From assembly GCA_019096065.1 (NCBI GenBank), contig JAGUCH010000005.1:3844001-3908000 (forward strand): a DNA stretch of 64,000 nucleotides, given 5' to 3'. Of the stretch, positions 46,101 through 58,328 are shown piece by piece (the stretch's first letter is position 1; each line of letters starts with the position of its first letter). The DNA comes from Paracyclopina nana. Lineage: Eukaryota > Arthropoda > Copepoda > Cyclopoida > Cyclopettidae. A program made the position numbers and the translations under genes. The notes beneath the pieces were generated by a model. It was not told the DNA's origin and made no database searches. It saw nothing but the letters and a program-made list of their open reading frames with translations.

Positions 46101-49100
46101 TTAAAATAATATTTTACCTTCAGCTGATTCTGATTTTTCAGCTCCCACGCCTGGTTCTCGCTCACCAAACTTTTCAATGTTTTTTCGACACTGTTGCTGC
46201 CGTTGGGCTCGTCTTTGATGAATTTCTTCGCTGATCTTTTCTAATTCCTTGAGGCTGTCAGAGTAGCCATTTTTTGTCATGACAATAGTCTCTTCAATTA
46301 GCTGAACTTGACGCTTTTGATCATCTAAGATCTGATTGAAGCGAGCCTTCACTTCAAAGTAGGGCCTGGAGGTGAACAATAATTTGTCAAAGGATTCGCG
46401 GAGCAATCTTTCAAGTATTTATCATGTTTGTCGATGATTCATGATCGAAAACTACAAAAAAAACGTATACGTACACAGCTACTGTAAAAGCTAAAAGCTA
46501 CTTCGTAGCTGAGAAAAAATGAAGCTATGCAGCGTCGTTGTGTGTGAAAGCATAACGTGTATCAAAAATCATGCCTTGCATAACTTCGGTAGCACTGATG
46601 CTGGAATATCGGTAATCCATGAAATACTAGATACTTTGCTTCATGACTGCTTAATTTAAAGGGCATGTCGATCCCTCCATGTTTTTCAAAGTTTTTGCCT
46701 GATGCATTTAACAGTAATTGCTATTTTGGACGAAACGTGACATTTCCACAAAATCAACAACTTGGTACTCCCCAAAAAATAATAGTATGCAGTGTTTTCG
46801 TTCTCAGCCTAATCTTTTCAATATTTCCATCTTTGTGATGGATTCATGGTGTCCCCACTAGTGTACGTACACGACATATTTGCACTCAAAAAAGGTTACT
46901 GGGGAAAACAGCGGCATTCTAGCTATACATGTGCACTATGCTCCTTTATCACGAAAAAGTAGCTCCAATTAATTTGCTCATACTGTAAATCAACTTCAGC
47001 ATAGATAATGCTAGATAGTGTTTTTTTAGGCTTCAGTATGAGAAGCAATCAGACGAAAACAAGCTTAGTTTAGAGAAGAGAGAGTATCGTATGGAATAGG
47101 CAATTTGAGGAGCAATAATCGTATTGGCTATAGTGTATATTGATAGCCAAGGCAGATAAGAGCTCCTTCCGTTTTTTCCTTCAACTATTCCCTACGGATT
47201 CCACGTAATTGAGAAGAGCGCCTGAGATTCCTATTTAAAGATGTACGCACCTGGATTTGTTAATGTACTTTTTGAGTGATTTTTGCAGATTCTGCACCTC
47301 CGATTCAGCTTTACTGTAAGCCCAAGATTTGGCACGATGGTCTTCCGCACTCGCGTTTCTTTCCGCTTCCGAGTCGTTCACCTACAAAAGCGAAAATCTG
47401 TTTTGCATCGCGTTTCCAATTACAATGAGCCTGCGACGCAAAAGCTTAATGAGACTCGTATAGAGTCATGCTACTGCATAGTATGTAAGCACTTTAGATT
47501 GCAACCAGGTCGAAGATCGAGGTGCATTGATGCTTTTAATTAGTAATCTACGAGCTGTTTGGTGCTTATAAAAGAGGCCTTTGAATAACCTCCTTAAGCG
47601 TATTTCCCTCAGCCGACGTCAACATACTTCTGGCATTTTTAATGGTACTTTTAGGCTGAATTGATTAAAAATAAACTTTACAAAACTCAAATGGAAAAAA
47701 ACTCAAAATGAGGAAAATCAAGTAGCAATTAAATGTTTCAGCTAATTAGTGAGTTGCATGAACATTTATTCGCGTAATTGATTGGCTGATTAAATACCAT
47801 TCGAATTCCTTCAAGATGGGCTCCAAAACTTGATTATGACAAGTGTAAAATTAAGCCTAACTAATCTCCTTGGCTCAAAATAGGATAGTTCATCAATGAA
47901 GGGAAAGTTTTGCCTTTCGCCTTCCAGATTTAAAACTTAACCAATCAGATTTAACAAGTAGATTATCGCGTTTCTTGACCATGTCTTTGAACGTACTTTT
48001 TTCTTGCTCAAATTGATAAAAACGAGGCCAACACAGTGCTTTGAAATTACACTTTTAAAAAGCTTATAAATTCTGTGCTACTAATTTTTTAACTGAATAG
48101 AAAGCATCAATGTTCGTTAAAGCAGAGTACATTGAAATCTAATATTGAAGGATTGCAAGTAAAAAAGTAGGTCTAGAGGTCAACTGTAGTGTTTTCAATG
48201 CTGACCTTTAACCTCGGCCATAACACTTCACTGCTTACCCTTGATGACGCATGATTGAGCATTTCTTGCCAAGCTTGATCGAAACCGAAGCAGCCTCGCT
48301 CCTTGTAGCCTTCTTCAGCAAGGTTCACCATTTCCTTGGCAGCTTCGTGGGCATTACTCGCTTTTTCAAAACGGACAGCTGCCCTTTGGGCCTCAGCATG
48401 TGCTTTTCTAGCTCTCATTCGAGCTTCATAGTAAGGCCTAGCTTTTTCCACACTTGTAGGGCCAATTTGCTTGGCAAGTCTTTCCAATTGCTGTCCAGAC
48501 TCACGCATCAATATGCGAAATGTGTGACGAGCTTCCTAAAAAGGAAGTATTTTTGTGCTAATGTTAATTCCGTTGGCAAAGAAAAAGTTTTTGACTATCA
48601 CAGCACAGTACTTTGCTGAAAGCATCTACCTAATGATTATTTCACAAGGAATTGCATAACCAGGAAATACTACGCACGAATAGATAAAATGGTTTTCAAA
48701 TACTCACGAACCTCTAAGTCTACCTCCAGTTTGTTGATGACGTCAGTTGAGCTATTCAACTTTTCGAGCTCTTCCTGAAATAGCAAGAATAACGGAATAG
48801 AGGAGCGTGCGATAAAAGGATAACACTTTGCAATCTTCCATAAACTGCGATGGTGGTCACCCAAGTATACTTTAAAATGGAAAAAGGAAAGCCTGATGAT
48901 AGTGCCCACATATTTTACCGTGATCGTTAAACCAGGAAAGCCCTTAGGCCTCATCAAAAATGCCGTATGGACTACAATTCCACATAATGGTGGACATAGG
49001 AAAATACTCTCTTTCGCAAAAAGTAAAACCATAAGAGCTCTATGCACTTTAATTTAATGACTAGCATAAAATCTAGGCAGACTTTCTAGCTCTTAGTCTT

Positions 49101-51086
49101 CCATCTGAAAGAACCGCAATCGGAGAATGGTGCGTATCTTACTACGTTCTTAGCCAAAAAGTTACATGTTAGGTAAAAGCTACATGACAAGAAATAGTTT
49201 ATTTAATAGCTGAAGTCATCAATATCAATGAAGTTAAGGGAACCAGATGAAAGAACATCTGGTGCTCTAGATGTCTACTTCCTACGAGGACAATTAGCGC
49301 CCTCATTGATCCAGTCTTATTAAAAAGGAACAGCAAAGAATTGCACATTGCAATTATTGTCTGGACAGCTCAAAATAAATTGATTCCAACAGCAATTGGT
49401 GCAACATTATGTCACAAAAGCAATATTTCTTCTTTTAATGAAGGCGAGGGTCTCTCTTTTAGAGGTTTTCACAAAAAATTCTAAATCCCTACGCAACTTT
49501 AAGGCGGGCGTATACTAAAATAAGCGACAAACGTAACACACGCGACAAAGTACTAAAATACGCGACACACGCGACACCTAAAATACGCGACAATCAAAAT
49601 TTCAGAGAATAATGTTATAATAGTATGAATTTTTATCGGTATTTAAATCTCTGTTACCCCTTTAAAAAAGACAAATTCTAATTTCGAAATGACCTATCTT
49701 TCTATAATTATAATTTTGAATAACTATAAGGCAAAAAATCCTCTAAATTGCTGGATGAAGCCAAATTAACCTGGACATCGAAAAATCCATTTAGGCAAAT
49801 ATCAAAAATAAATGTTTCTAAATATTTTTGTTCTGTAACAGGAAAATACTTAGACAAGTCTGAATCAGTCATAGGAACCCAAACTCAGGCTTTGTTCTCA
49901 AGATGGCCATCTAGTTCTGGGAGCTATAGTAACTAAAAGGCAGTGCAATCTGGAATATCTTTATTTCTATCAATTTCAATGTTTTACTCAAAATTTACCT
50001 AATTACGCCTAGATTATTGGTCACAAAAGGTTAAAAATCATTAAAGTGGTCAGAAAGGTTGACTCGAAATTGTCGGGAAAAAACTTGTTTGAAAATGTGT
50101 CCAAAAAAGGGGCACATTTTAGCAGCCGCGTATGTCGCGTATTTTTAGTAGTCGCGTATGTCGCGTATGTCGCGTATTTTAGTATATCCCCAACTTTAAG
50201 AAGCAGGGTCATGAGAATAATGCAACAACATTCATCGCCCTTCAAAGATAATATATATAGGAGTGATAAAAGGTTTGCCCACATTGAGACAAAAAATGGA
50301 AAAGCTCAATCTATCAAAGAATGTACAAAACGTTCTATTTTATCTAGAGGGAGGAATAAAGATTAATAAAAAAAAACTTGATGAAGCTTGTATCGAATTT
50401 TAAGCTTGAATAGGCTTGAGATAGTTTTGCCGAAAGCTTGAACCCGTTCTCCCGTTCTATTTCCAGCTTTCTGAAATAATCAATACTAAGCAACTTTTCA
50501 TTTCTACTTAAAAAAAGTTTTCTCCATACATTGGCTGAAATGTCTTGACGCCACTAAATTGAGTTCCCAATTCAAGCTACGGTTAATTCGATTTCAGATA
50601 ATTGGATCTTCAAATCTCCGCTCAATCAAACTCCTGTCGGCTCAAAAAAAATTTCTTTCCTTTATAAGTCAGCTATTTTAGGCAAAAGTTGCTAAATTCC
50701 ATATTGAAGTAGTTGTTGATATCACTGAGGTAAAGACAATCAGCACTTTGCGGCAGCCTTAGAAAATGCTCTCATACGCCACAAAGTTGGTTTATCATAA
50801 CGAAAAGACGGTAGTGATGGATCAAGCCTTAGGCACAATGGATATCATGGATCAGCTTTTTTTCGCCGCTAAATAAGTCTCGAATGACGCAGTTACGATT
50901 AAAATATCTTACTTGAATCCTCGGATCTAATGACTCTGCATCTTCTTCCTGATCCGGAATTTGGTCCGATTCCTGTGGATCCAGATCAAATTCTTCATCT
51001 TCAACGAGGTCGGCGCCTTCGGTCTCGTCATCAGATGAGTCATCTTCTTGGTTATCACACTTCGTTTTGACACACTTTTCTGACAT
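46101..51086 (-). CDS. SH3BP5: SH3 domain-binding protein 5 (Rab11 GEF, coiled coil)
   Basis: Five exons: 51086-50913, 48774-48712, 48535-48239, 47381-47251 and 46365-46101. Exon 1 encodes an acidic start ending ESLDPRIQ, then EELEKLNSSTDVINKLE, YYEARMRARKAHAEAQRA, the family hallmark FDQAWQEMLNHAS, KSLKKYINKSRPYFEVKARF and ISEEIHQRR. These follow vertebrate SH3BP5, fly parcas and worm REI-1 through the whole antiparallel coiled coil. The family activates Rab11 and, in vertebrates, binds JNK at mitochondria. The second exon must use a GTTCGT donor (48711) to keep phase; a GTGAGT three bases further would break it. The last exon is either read to TAA/TAG at 46101 (309 residues) or spliced at GTAAAAT (46117) to an unseen exon. 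Intron 1 (2.1 kb) carries a TIR element. Confidence 0.88.
49495..50200. mobile_element. Non-autonomous TIR element in SH3BP5 intron 1
   Basis: Flanked by identical AACTTTAAG at 49495-49503 and 50192-50200. Inside, the ends GGGCGTATACTAAAATA and, on the opposite strand, GGGGATATACTAAAATA form diverged terminal inverted repeats. Each is followed by tandem ACGCGACA/TACGCGACA words (left three to four copies; right as TGTCGCGTA). The 400 bp centre is AT-rich and non-coding. A 9 bp duplication suits a Mutator-like MITE; a TTAA-targeting element is possible since TTAA lies within the repeat. Confidence 0.7.
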
Positions 51087-51522
51087 TTTTGCTCTAGAAA
51101 AAACAACAAAATCTTTATGCAAAAGAAAGCAGCAATATCAGCTCCAAGAAGAAGAGCTTTCTCAATTTCTTGGTGAAACTATCGTGAGTTGTCGGGATGA
51201 CGCAAATAAAGCTTTTGTAGCCTCGAAAAACTATGCCATTTTTACCAATTTTTTAAATCGTTCTCATAAAAGTTAATAAGAAATAAATATATTCATTACT
51301 TTTCTAATTTTTCGCTAAATGAACTTGCAAACGAATCGATGATTTTTAGGTGGAATTTGTCAACTTTTCGAGGTTACATTTCCTGGAGCTGAATTTGTTG
51401 TTGTGTCAAAAATCCGTTTTATTATCTTGGAATTGTTTTTCCGTGTTTTCATGGCTATTTTTAGCCGGGAACCTCCGTTTTTCTGAATATATCTTTCATA
51501 CAACTATCGCAGATAATCAAAT

Positions 51523-53550
51523 ATGGGAGCTTTCTTGGCTAAAATTTGGGTAAGTCAATGATTTGGAATAATGAGACACGTGGCCTAAAAGATTTGAATT
51601 TTGCTTCTTTCAGCGCCGTAAACAGTCGACCCGAGATGTACTGGAGAAGATCCGGGATGACATTCGTGATATTGAGGAATTCAAGCAAAACACTCAAGCC
51701 TGGCACAAGAAGCTGATTGGCTACTTGTTGGCTTACTTTTCAGTCTTGTACCTCATTGCTGCATTAGTAGCCTACTTTAAGTACTTTAACAATCCTGCCT
51801 GGAGGGATCTCGTATCGCAGCTTCAGCTTTTGACGCCTTTCATCGTTGCACCTTTGATGTAAGACTTTATTTCCGATGCCGAAATTTCGAAGACTAAGCG
51901 TTTTTATCACATTTTCATTTCCGGTGTTCATTGCAATGTCTTTTTTTCGCCAAGACTCCTTAAATGAAGTGTCTAATTTAAAAATGTCGCATTTTTTTCT
52001 TATTGCTAGATTCATATTTTTGAAACGGTTCCTCACGTGGTGGTATCATAGAAAAATCAGGAGGAACGAAATTGAATTGGAAAAGCTGAAGAAGCAAAAG
52101 GCCAAAATCCTCGATGAAGTAATGGAAAATGAGACGTACAAAGTAGCCAAAGAAATACTAGATGAGTTCGCCTCTGACCAAGAAAAGCGAGCTTTAAACG
52201 TAATTGAACCGTAAGGATACATTACATGACAATTGGTACATTCTTCCTTCTTTCCCTAGCTCATTAAAAGTCCATTGCCAGCCACAAGTTCCTCGAGGCT
52301 GAATAAAACTAGCATAGAGACCCCAAGAGCTCCGCATATTAACCAATCGGGCATGGAATTGCGTAAAAGGGAGGTGACCAATGACAGGAGCCAATCCCCA
52401 CGTCTTAACACAACTCAAGCAGTAGATTCACCGATGCGGCCTCAGTCACGAATTGTTCAAAGCAATCTTAATGCGTCCAGGTTGCCTCATAATTCATCCA
52501 TGCCAGGTGGCCCTGGATCTTCATCACTGCAACAAAGACGTAAGCTTGAAACGATCTCATTCTAGGAAAGCAATTTAAATGTCAAAATGTAAGCTGTGCT
52601 GCGAGGAGAGGAGCAGCTGTACGAGCATAAGTATAATTAAAGGCTCAGACCATTTTCCCATTTGTTAAAAACTCACTAAGAAAAAGGGGCAGAGAATAGT
52701 TTTTGTGCCAGCCTCATATCTGAGTCTTTCTGATACTCACTGTCAAGGCCTGGTGTCAACGCTTCCGCCGTATCGAATGAAAGAAAGGTGGCAGTTGATA
52801 TCACTTTTTTCAAATTTGTAGCTGCCCCTGGACCGCCTTTGCCAAGACCGGTGATGCCTCGTGACAGAGGTTATATGGACCGCATCGTTGAATATCTGGT
52901 CGGCGATGGGCCCAACAATCGATTTGCGTTAATTTGCAGGCAATGCCAATCTCATAATGGAATGGCTCTCAAAGAGGAGTTTGAATATATTGGTAAGCGA
53001 GAGATGAAAGCGTCTGCTAGTATTTGCTTTTTATGGCCAAATCGTTGTTAATATTTGCAGCTTATCGATGCTGTTACTGCCACTATTGGAATCCCGCAAG
53101 AAAACAGAGGCCAACTGCGCCAAAACTGGAGGCCTCGTCAATGCTTAAAGCATCGACGGAATCCTCGTCTGATGATGACGATGATGCAGGTTCGTTCGTA
53201 AACCACTTGATCCAAGTTTTGGGATTAGGATTGAATGACGCAGTTCTGCTACTTTATTTATGCTCAGACGACAAATTCCTCTACTAACATAGTTGATGTG
53301 GTTATTTTCAGAGTCATTTATCAAATTAGGGAATGGTGTGCGGTATACTAAGGGCTCGTCATTAATTATTTCAGGCTTAGAATCTCAAGCTGCTGGTGAG
53401 GTCGATGAGAAAAAAGACGAGCAAAGTTCATCACAAAAGATTGGACCTTCAGACGAGGAAAAGAGGAAAGATGGGAGCCAAATTAGTGCCACGAGTCATT
53501 CTCAGCCCGATAATGACAGTAATGAAGAAGTACCTACTGCCGCTGATTGA
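51523..53550 (+). CDS. Lnp: Lunapark, ER three-way junction protein
   Basis: Seven exons: 51523-51549, 51614-51858, 52010-52210, 52271-52539, 52822-52992, 53061-53189 and 53375-53550 (1218 nt, 405 residues), all in phase. The 9-codon first exon supplies MGAFLAKIW, with a Gly2 for N-myristoylation. Then a coiled coil, two closely spaced membrane segments (about residues 45-65 and 78-98), a second coiled coil with ILDEVMENETYKVAKEIL, a Pro/Ser linker, RIVEYLVGDGPNNRFALIC, and a C4 zinc finger (CRQC...CCYC) ending NPARK, the lunapark signature. The C-terminus is acidic. Lunapark stabilises ER three-way junctions opposite atlastin. Exon 4 uses the AG at 52269-52270, not the one 8 bases earlier, to keep frame. 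Its 3' end converges on HIBADH with 49 bp between the stop codons. Confidence 0.92.
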
Positions 53551-53599
53551 GGCATAGAATTCTATGGTGTAAAATATGAGGATTTATTATTACTACTAT

Positions 53600-54882
53600 T
53601 TACTTTTTCTTCTGTAAGAATTCATAGGCTGAGCTGAAATCTTTGCTGGCATAGCCTGCGTTGCACATAATCCTGTACATTTGGAGGGACAGTGCTCCTA
53701 AAGGAGTTGACGAATTCGTTCTAGCAGCTGCGTCCTGACTCAAACCAAGATCCTTCAGCATCAGTGCTGACCCAAACCCACCCTTGTACCCGTTTGAAGA
53801 AGGTACGTTAGGCATGACGCCTGGAACAGGATTGTAGGTGTCGACTGACCAGCATCTTCCCGTGGCATTGCTCAAAATCTCTGCCAGAAGCTTGGGCTCA
53901 AGGCCAAGGCTGAAAAAAGAAATAAGTGAGTAGATCTTAAGTTAAAACCTCTGCTCTTTTGCGCTGAGCTGTGCTCCTCAACGCTAATTTGGATGGAGTA
54001 GATTTTTCCATCAATGTCACGCCAGCCATCAAAAAAGTTTTTCAATGGCTAATTAGGGGAGTCTCGAGCCAAATCGAGTTTGAAGGCTAAAATCAATGAT
54101 TATTATTATCATTACTTGACGCCGAGGTTCATTGTTTCCGAGACTCCGATCATGGAGATGGCCAGTAGCATATTGTTGCAAATTTTCACAGCGCCTCCAG
54201 TGCCAACATCTCCACAATGGATGATGTTTTTGCCCATATGTTGTAGCAATGATTTGGCTTCGTCAAACATGGATGAGCTGGGAGCTCCGACCATAAATGT
54301 CAAAGTTCCAGCTGCTGCTGCGTTGACTCCTCCAGAAACTGGAGCATCCACAAATCCAGAAGCTCCGGATTGAGTTGCCAAAGCTGCAATCTCTTTGCTG
54401 ACAGCTGGATCAACAGTGGAACAGTCGATGAGAAATGAGCCCGCTTTCATGCCGGACAAAATTCCATCCTCTGGACAAGTGTAGACATGCCTGACAATGT
54501 CATTATTTGGCAACATTGTCACTAGCTTTGAGGATTTGGTTGACACAGCCTAAGAAACTAGTGTTAAGAGCCCCTTATTTTTAACCAGATATTGTAGATG
54601 TAGTACTTTGGGTGACGTTTCTTCCTTGACACCGAAGGCAACAGCTTCTTTCATGACATCATGGTTAGCATCAAATGCTACGACTTCATGGCCTTTCTCC
54701 ACCAAATTCTTGGCCATGCCTTTGCCCTTGTTTCCCAGGCCAATAAATCCAACAATGTTACCATTCTTAAGCGCTTTACTAGCTAAAATCAGCCTCAACT
54801 TTGAATGACATCTTAGGAGTTGAACACAGCTTTACTCACTTGAAAAAGCACGTTTAAGAATCATAAAATTGCGTGACAACAT
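53600..54882 (-). CDS. HIBADH: 3-hydroxyisobutyrate dehydrogenase, mitochondrial
   Basis: Four exons: 54882-54840, 54782-54607, 54549-54116 and 53909-53600 (963 nt, 320 residues). The start MLSRNFMILKRAFSTSKAL is a typical mitochondrial presequence. Then the Rossmann NAD site (NIVGFIGLGNKGKGMAKNL), the substrate loop DAPVSGGVNAAAAGTLTFM, the catalytic lysine in GGAVKICNNMLLA, and the C-terminal GRCWSVDTYNPVPGV and KDLGLSQDAA blocks, all diagnostic. It oxidises 3-hydroxyisobutyrate to methylmalonate semialdehyde in valine breakdown in the matrix. The usual GLGxMG reads GLGNKG here. An AATAAA on the minus strand lies just past the stop (53588-53583). Confidence 0.93.
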
Positions 54883-55243
54883 CTTGCTGGCAGAATAGTA
54901 CACAAAAATCTCGAATTTACTGCTTCGGGGTTGTTTTGTTGTTCTTAATTTGGCAGAAGAAAGACGCGCGAAAATTCAAACTTGCGTATTCAGCTTTCAT
55001 ATTAGATTTTCCGTCATTTCACCTTTGTTATAATTTCATGACCGTGAATTCATAGAAGTTGCGGTTAGTTCACTATTTACCAAAGCATACTAAATCATAA
55101 TTACCCTCTCGAGTTTGTCATTACTGACCTCAGGTGGACGACAATAAAAGGCATGCTTCGCTGATTGCTAACCTATATTTTACATACAGCATTTTTACAT
55201 ACTTAGTTAGTCTCATTCAGTCACATCATGGATGCAAAATTTC
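54883..55243. other. Intergenic DNA
   Basis: Upstream region of HIBADH and 3' region of the next minus-strand gene. No further feature seen. Confidence 0.4.
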
Positions 55244-56688
55244 TTATTGAACTTGATGATGTCTTAGCTGGTGCCTAAGTCTTTGCCGTTGGAGCTTTTT
55301 CTGCTTCAAGTAACGCCTATAGTTTTTTCCTTGATTTTTCACTCTGAAGCTCCAGTAATTGAAGTAATTTCGGTAGGCCGAGTTCCAAACTTGTGACATT
55401 CTTTGCCAAGGATTGCCGAAAATCATCTGTGACAATGCTCTCACACTGGCAAAAAAAAGATGCGATTAGGCTCAGTTTTTGTTTTGCTTTAATCGTATGC
55501 AATAGTTGTGCAACCATATGGCAGCAAAAGCAAAAAAAGGTGGATGATTGCAAAAGAGTTGTTGTGATGGTTAATTAAGGATGCACAAAGAGGGTGAACT
55601 TACAAGGATCTTTGCTGCCGCGGATTTGGACGAGCAGATGCTTGTCTATGTTCCGCTGGTAAAAGTGTCACATCGTCGTCATAGTACTCCACATATTCAT
55701 CATCCGGATTCGCTTCTCGCTTGGCATGCTTTATTTTCTCGTCGTTCAAGCCCAACCTTTTGTACAGCTCGTTGTCAGAGTAGTGATACTTCTTCCTCCT
55801 CCTCTTTTTCTGACCACCTCTGTAGGGAGGACCATAGGCATTCGTGAATTGACGACTGTAATATCCATAATTGCTGTTTGGCCGGCAATTTCCTCGCAAG
55901 AAGCAGAAGGAGTTTTCTGGCAGAAAGGATAAACCAACTAATCCTGAAAAAGAAAATTATGGAGCTTTAGTAGACCAGCAAAAGAGCGAAACTTCTGCGG
56001 TTCATTTGAGAGAGATGATACCGCAAACTTTCAATAGAATTGTCCGGTTGCTTTTTGCTCGTTTACCTGCAGCTAGGATGAGTGCATTTCCAACGTAGGC
56101 TTTTGCTCCGAAATCGGTTGTCGAGAAGTTGACAGATTTGAAGTCTTTCTCGGTGTAGTACAACATGTATGAGGTGTAGAGGTTGTTGAGGTTGGCCACC
56201 ACCAAATTGTTTAAGTTGGCGGATGACTTATTAGCAAAAAAGCACAAAATTAGCCAGGTGACCAAATAGGCCGAAGTGGACCTGAACCATGGCTGAAAAA
56301 AGCAAAGTGCATCATCATTAGTGAAATCCAGTTGCAATTGCATCAAATCATCCGGCATAGAAAATGACATACTATTTGCATTTGAGGTAGATCGTAATGT
56401 GATGTAATTATTTCTGCTTGAAAGGTTAGCATCACAGAAGAACAGTCATTAAATAATCCAAGTAATCATAAGTTGATTTTAACTGGCATACATATTTCTG
56501 CGTGAAACTATTTAAATGACATTAATCTTAATTTGTCTAATTGAAGTCGTGGATTAATTGAAAAAGCAATCATCCTCACAAAAATGGAAACGCTTGAGAA
56601 TGATTTTTCTTAATTAAGATGAATATCAATGTGAATAAATCAATAATTTATGTAATGAAAAGTTGATATCATGTTGGCCTCTTACCAT
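55244..56688 (-). CDS. Unrecognised secreted/membrane protein, paralog A
   Basis: Exons 56688-56686 (the ATG only), 56292-56067, 55943-55604 and 55445-55244 (771 nt, 256 residues), phases consistent. The start PWFRSTSAYLVTWLILCFF is a signal peptide. After about 50 residues comes a hydrophobic segment (NALILAAGLVGLSFLP), then a Tyr/Gly/Asn-rich region, a basic RRRKKYHYSD motif, an acidic DDEYVEYYDDD run and a basic C-terminus rich in Lys/Arg/Gln. No family recognised. Order and local motifs resemble the next gene (57181-58328): leader, a TM segment split by an intron after an Ala/Thr-Gly, and FLP just after it. This suggests tandem paralogs, perhaps cuticle- or membrane-associated. The start rests on a donor directly behind an ATG. 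Confidence 0.6.
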
Positions 56689-56829
56689 GTTTCCTTCGTA
56701 TTGCTCTAGATTCGACACACCACGAACAGGCCTTTTTTGACACTGACCCTGCTTTGAATTTCATTACGATCTTTTCATAGTCAAGCACTCCGATTTTACG
56801 CGCGGCGTTAGTTAGTGCAGCAGTACACC

Positions 56830-56850
56830 TATGCGGCATATATGCGCGCT
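56830..56850 (-). promoter_or_regulatory. Candidate TATA region for paralog A
   Basis: GCGCATATATGCCGC on the minus strand, about 150 bases upstream of the exon that ends in the ATG. Weak support. Confidence 0.25.
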
Positions 56851-57180
56851 CCCACGCAAGTTTTTCCGACTTTTTGGCAGATTTTCTCGTCAAACGCGAT
56901 CAATTATCCAGGTGCGTCAATCGTGCGCGCAATTCCCCTACAAGGGAATTTTTTAAAGCATCATCATCTAGCTCCTTGATTACGGTTCACTTTACCGACC
57001 ACAGATGTTACTTGCATTCCTTGAAGATCTTCACCGCAATTCGTGATATTCAAGCTACCTATAAGAAATAATTTTGCATTATTTTTCTCCAAGGACTTTT
57101 TACACAGGGTTTTTATTCATTTTCAATCAACTTATTACTTCAAGATTCATCGGAGAGAGATCATCATGACAACTCACATA

Positions 57181-58328
57181 TCACACATAATAGCGACTAT
57201 GGTCGTATTTGGGCGCACTTTTCCGCCTGTAGAAAGTGCGACTGGTTGCTGGCGACGGAACTTGGTACATTTGCTTCAGCTCACGCAACCTATCGAACTG
57301 TCTCATTTGAGGTCGGGCTGTGGTTGTCGTGCTTGGCAAGTCGAATGTGTAATAATCCAATGGAAATCCGTAGTTTTCGTCGGGCTGATCAGGATACTCT
57401 TCTACCAGGTCATTGTTAAAGTCGTCATAGCTTTGAGATGTCGGCGTCATCCTCCGCTGCGCATGGTCGATTCGCTCTTCGAAATTGTCGTACTTTTTGA
57501 AGGTGCTCCTAATAGCGTCCGTTATCGTATTGACGACCGGTTCGATGACTTGAGAGACTTTGTGGTCAGCTTCAAAGTTCGAGGTCGTCCTAATCTGGCC
57601 GCCATTTTTGGGATGATCCACGTGAATGAATATTTGCTGTTTCTCCTTTTTCTTCTTTGGTTGATTCGTCGTGGAAGCTCCATATGGGCTAAAAAAGGAA
57701 AGTATTTTTTTAATATTAAAAAGTAACATTTCGCATTTCCCATTGTGCCATAGGGAAAAATGCCTTATTTTTCTCAAAGACTTACGGTCCTGGAACTCCG
57801 CCGAGATTGAAATTCGAGCCAGATTCGACGAAATTTCTTGATACGTAATTATTTTGGGGATCGTATTCATCCAGGTCGAGGCTATAGGTCACTGGTTTGG
57901 CTGTTGGAGTTGAGTACTCCGGGCTCGGCTTGTCCTCTTTGTTTTTGTTGCCTTTGCTGCCAAATCCTGGCTTGGGAATGAACGACAAGGGTCCGTTTCT
58001 GAATTTATGCAGAGAATTTTCCACTTGGTCAGGTGATGGTAAAAACGGGATCGCAAAGAGGCCTATTGAAAAAGATATAAACGCGCTTGTTTTCAAAATA
58101 TTTTTAGTCTGTCTTACCTGTACTGATCAAGAGAGCTCCACCTAGTAGCATCAAGCCAGTGTTGTTGAAAGTTGAATACACTATGGAGAAAACATCGTTC
58201 CCACTCAATAATTGTGTGTAGGGAGCGTTCGGCGGGGCAACTTCAGCAGTGTAAAAATTGAGGCCACTGCAAAGGCCGCACGAAATCGCCCATAGAGCTA
58301 CCAATCTAAAGAGGAAATGGGCTCTCAT
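57181..58328 (-). CDS. Unrecognised secreted/membrane protein, paralog B
   Basis: Three exons: 58328-58118, 58062-57786 and 57688-57181 (996 nt, 331 residues), phases consistent. The signal peptide MRAHFLFRLVALWAISCGLC is followed by a short ectodomain and a hydrophobic segment (GLMLLGGALLISTGLFAIPF) interrupted by the first intron. Next are a low-complexity Lys/Pro/Ser/Thr region, Tyr-rich acidic stretches (LDLDEYDPQNNYVS, YGFPLDYYTFDLP), a KKKKEK motif and a basic Tyr-containing C-terminus. I do not recognise the family; likeness to paralog A is in layout and around the membrane segment. It is probably a single-pass or secreted protein of the cuticle or cell surface. Confidence 0.7.

Noticed and set aside
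46000-54900. Gene cluster acting in one pathway (SH3BP5, lunapark, HIBADH)
   Set aside because: Their roles (Rab11 activation, ER shape, valine breakdown) are unrelated, and eukaryotic neighbours of this kind need not share function.
56669-56893. 74-codon minus-strand frame ending KHGKRPT
   Set aside because: It overlaps the donor behind the ATG of paralog A in another frame and reads as its 5' UTR.
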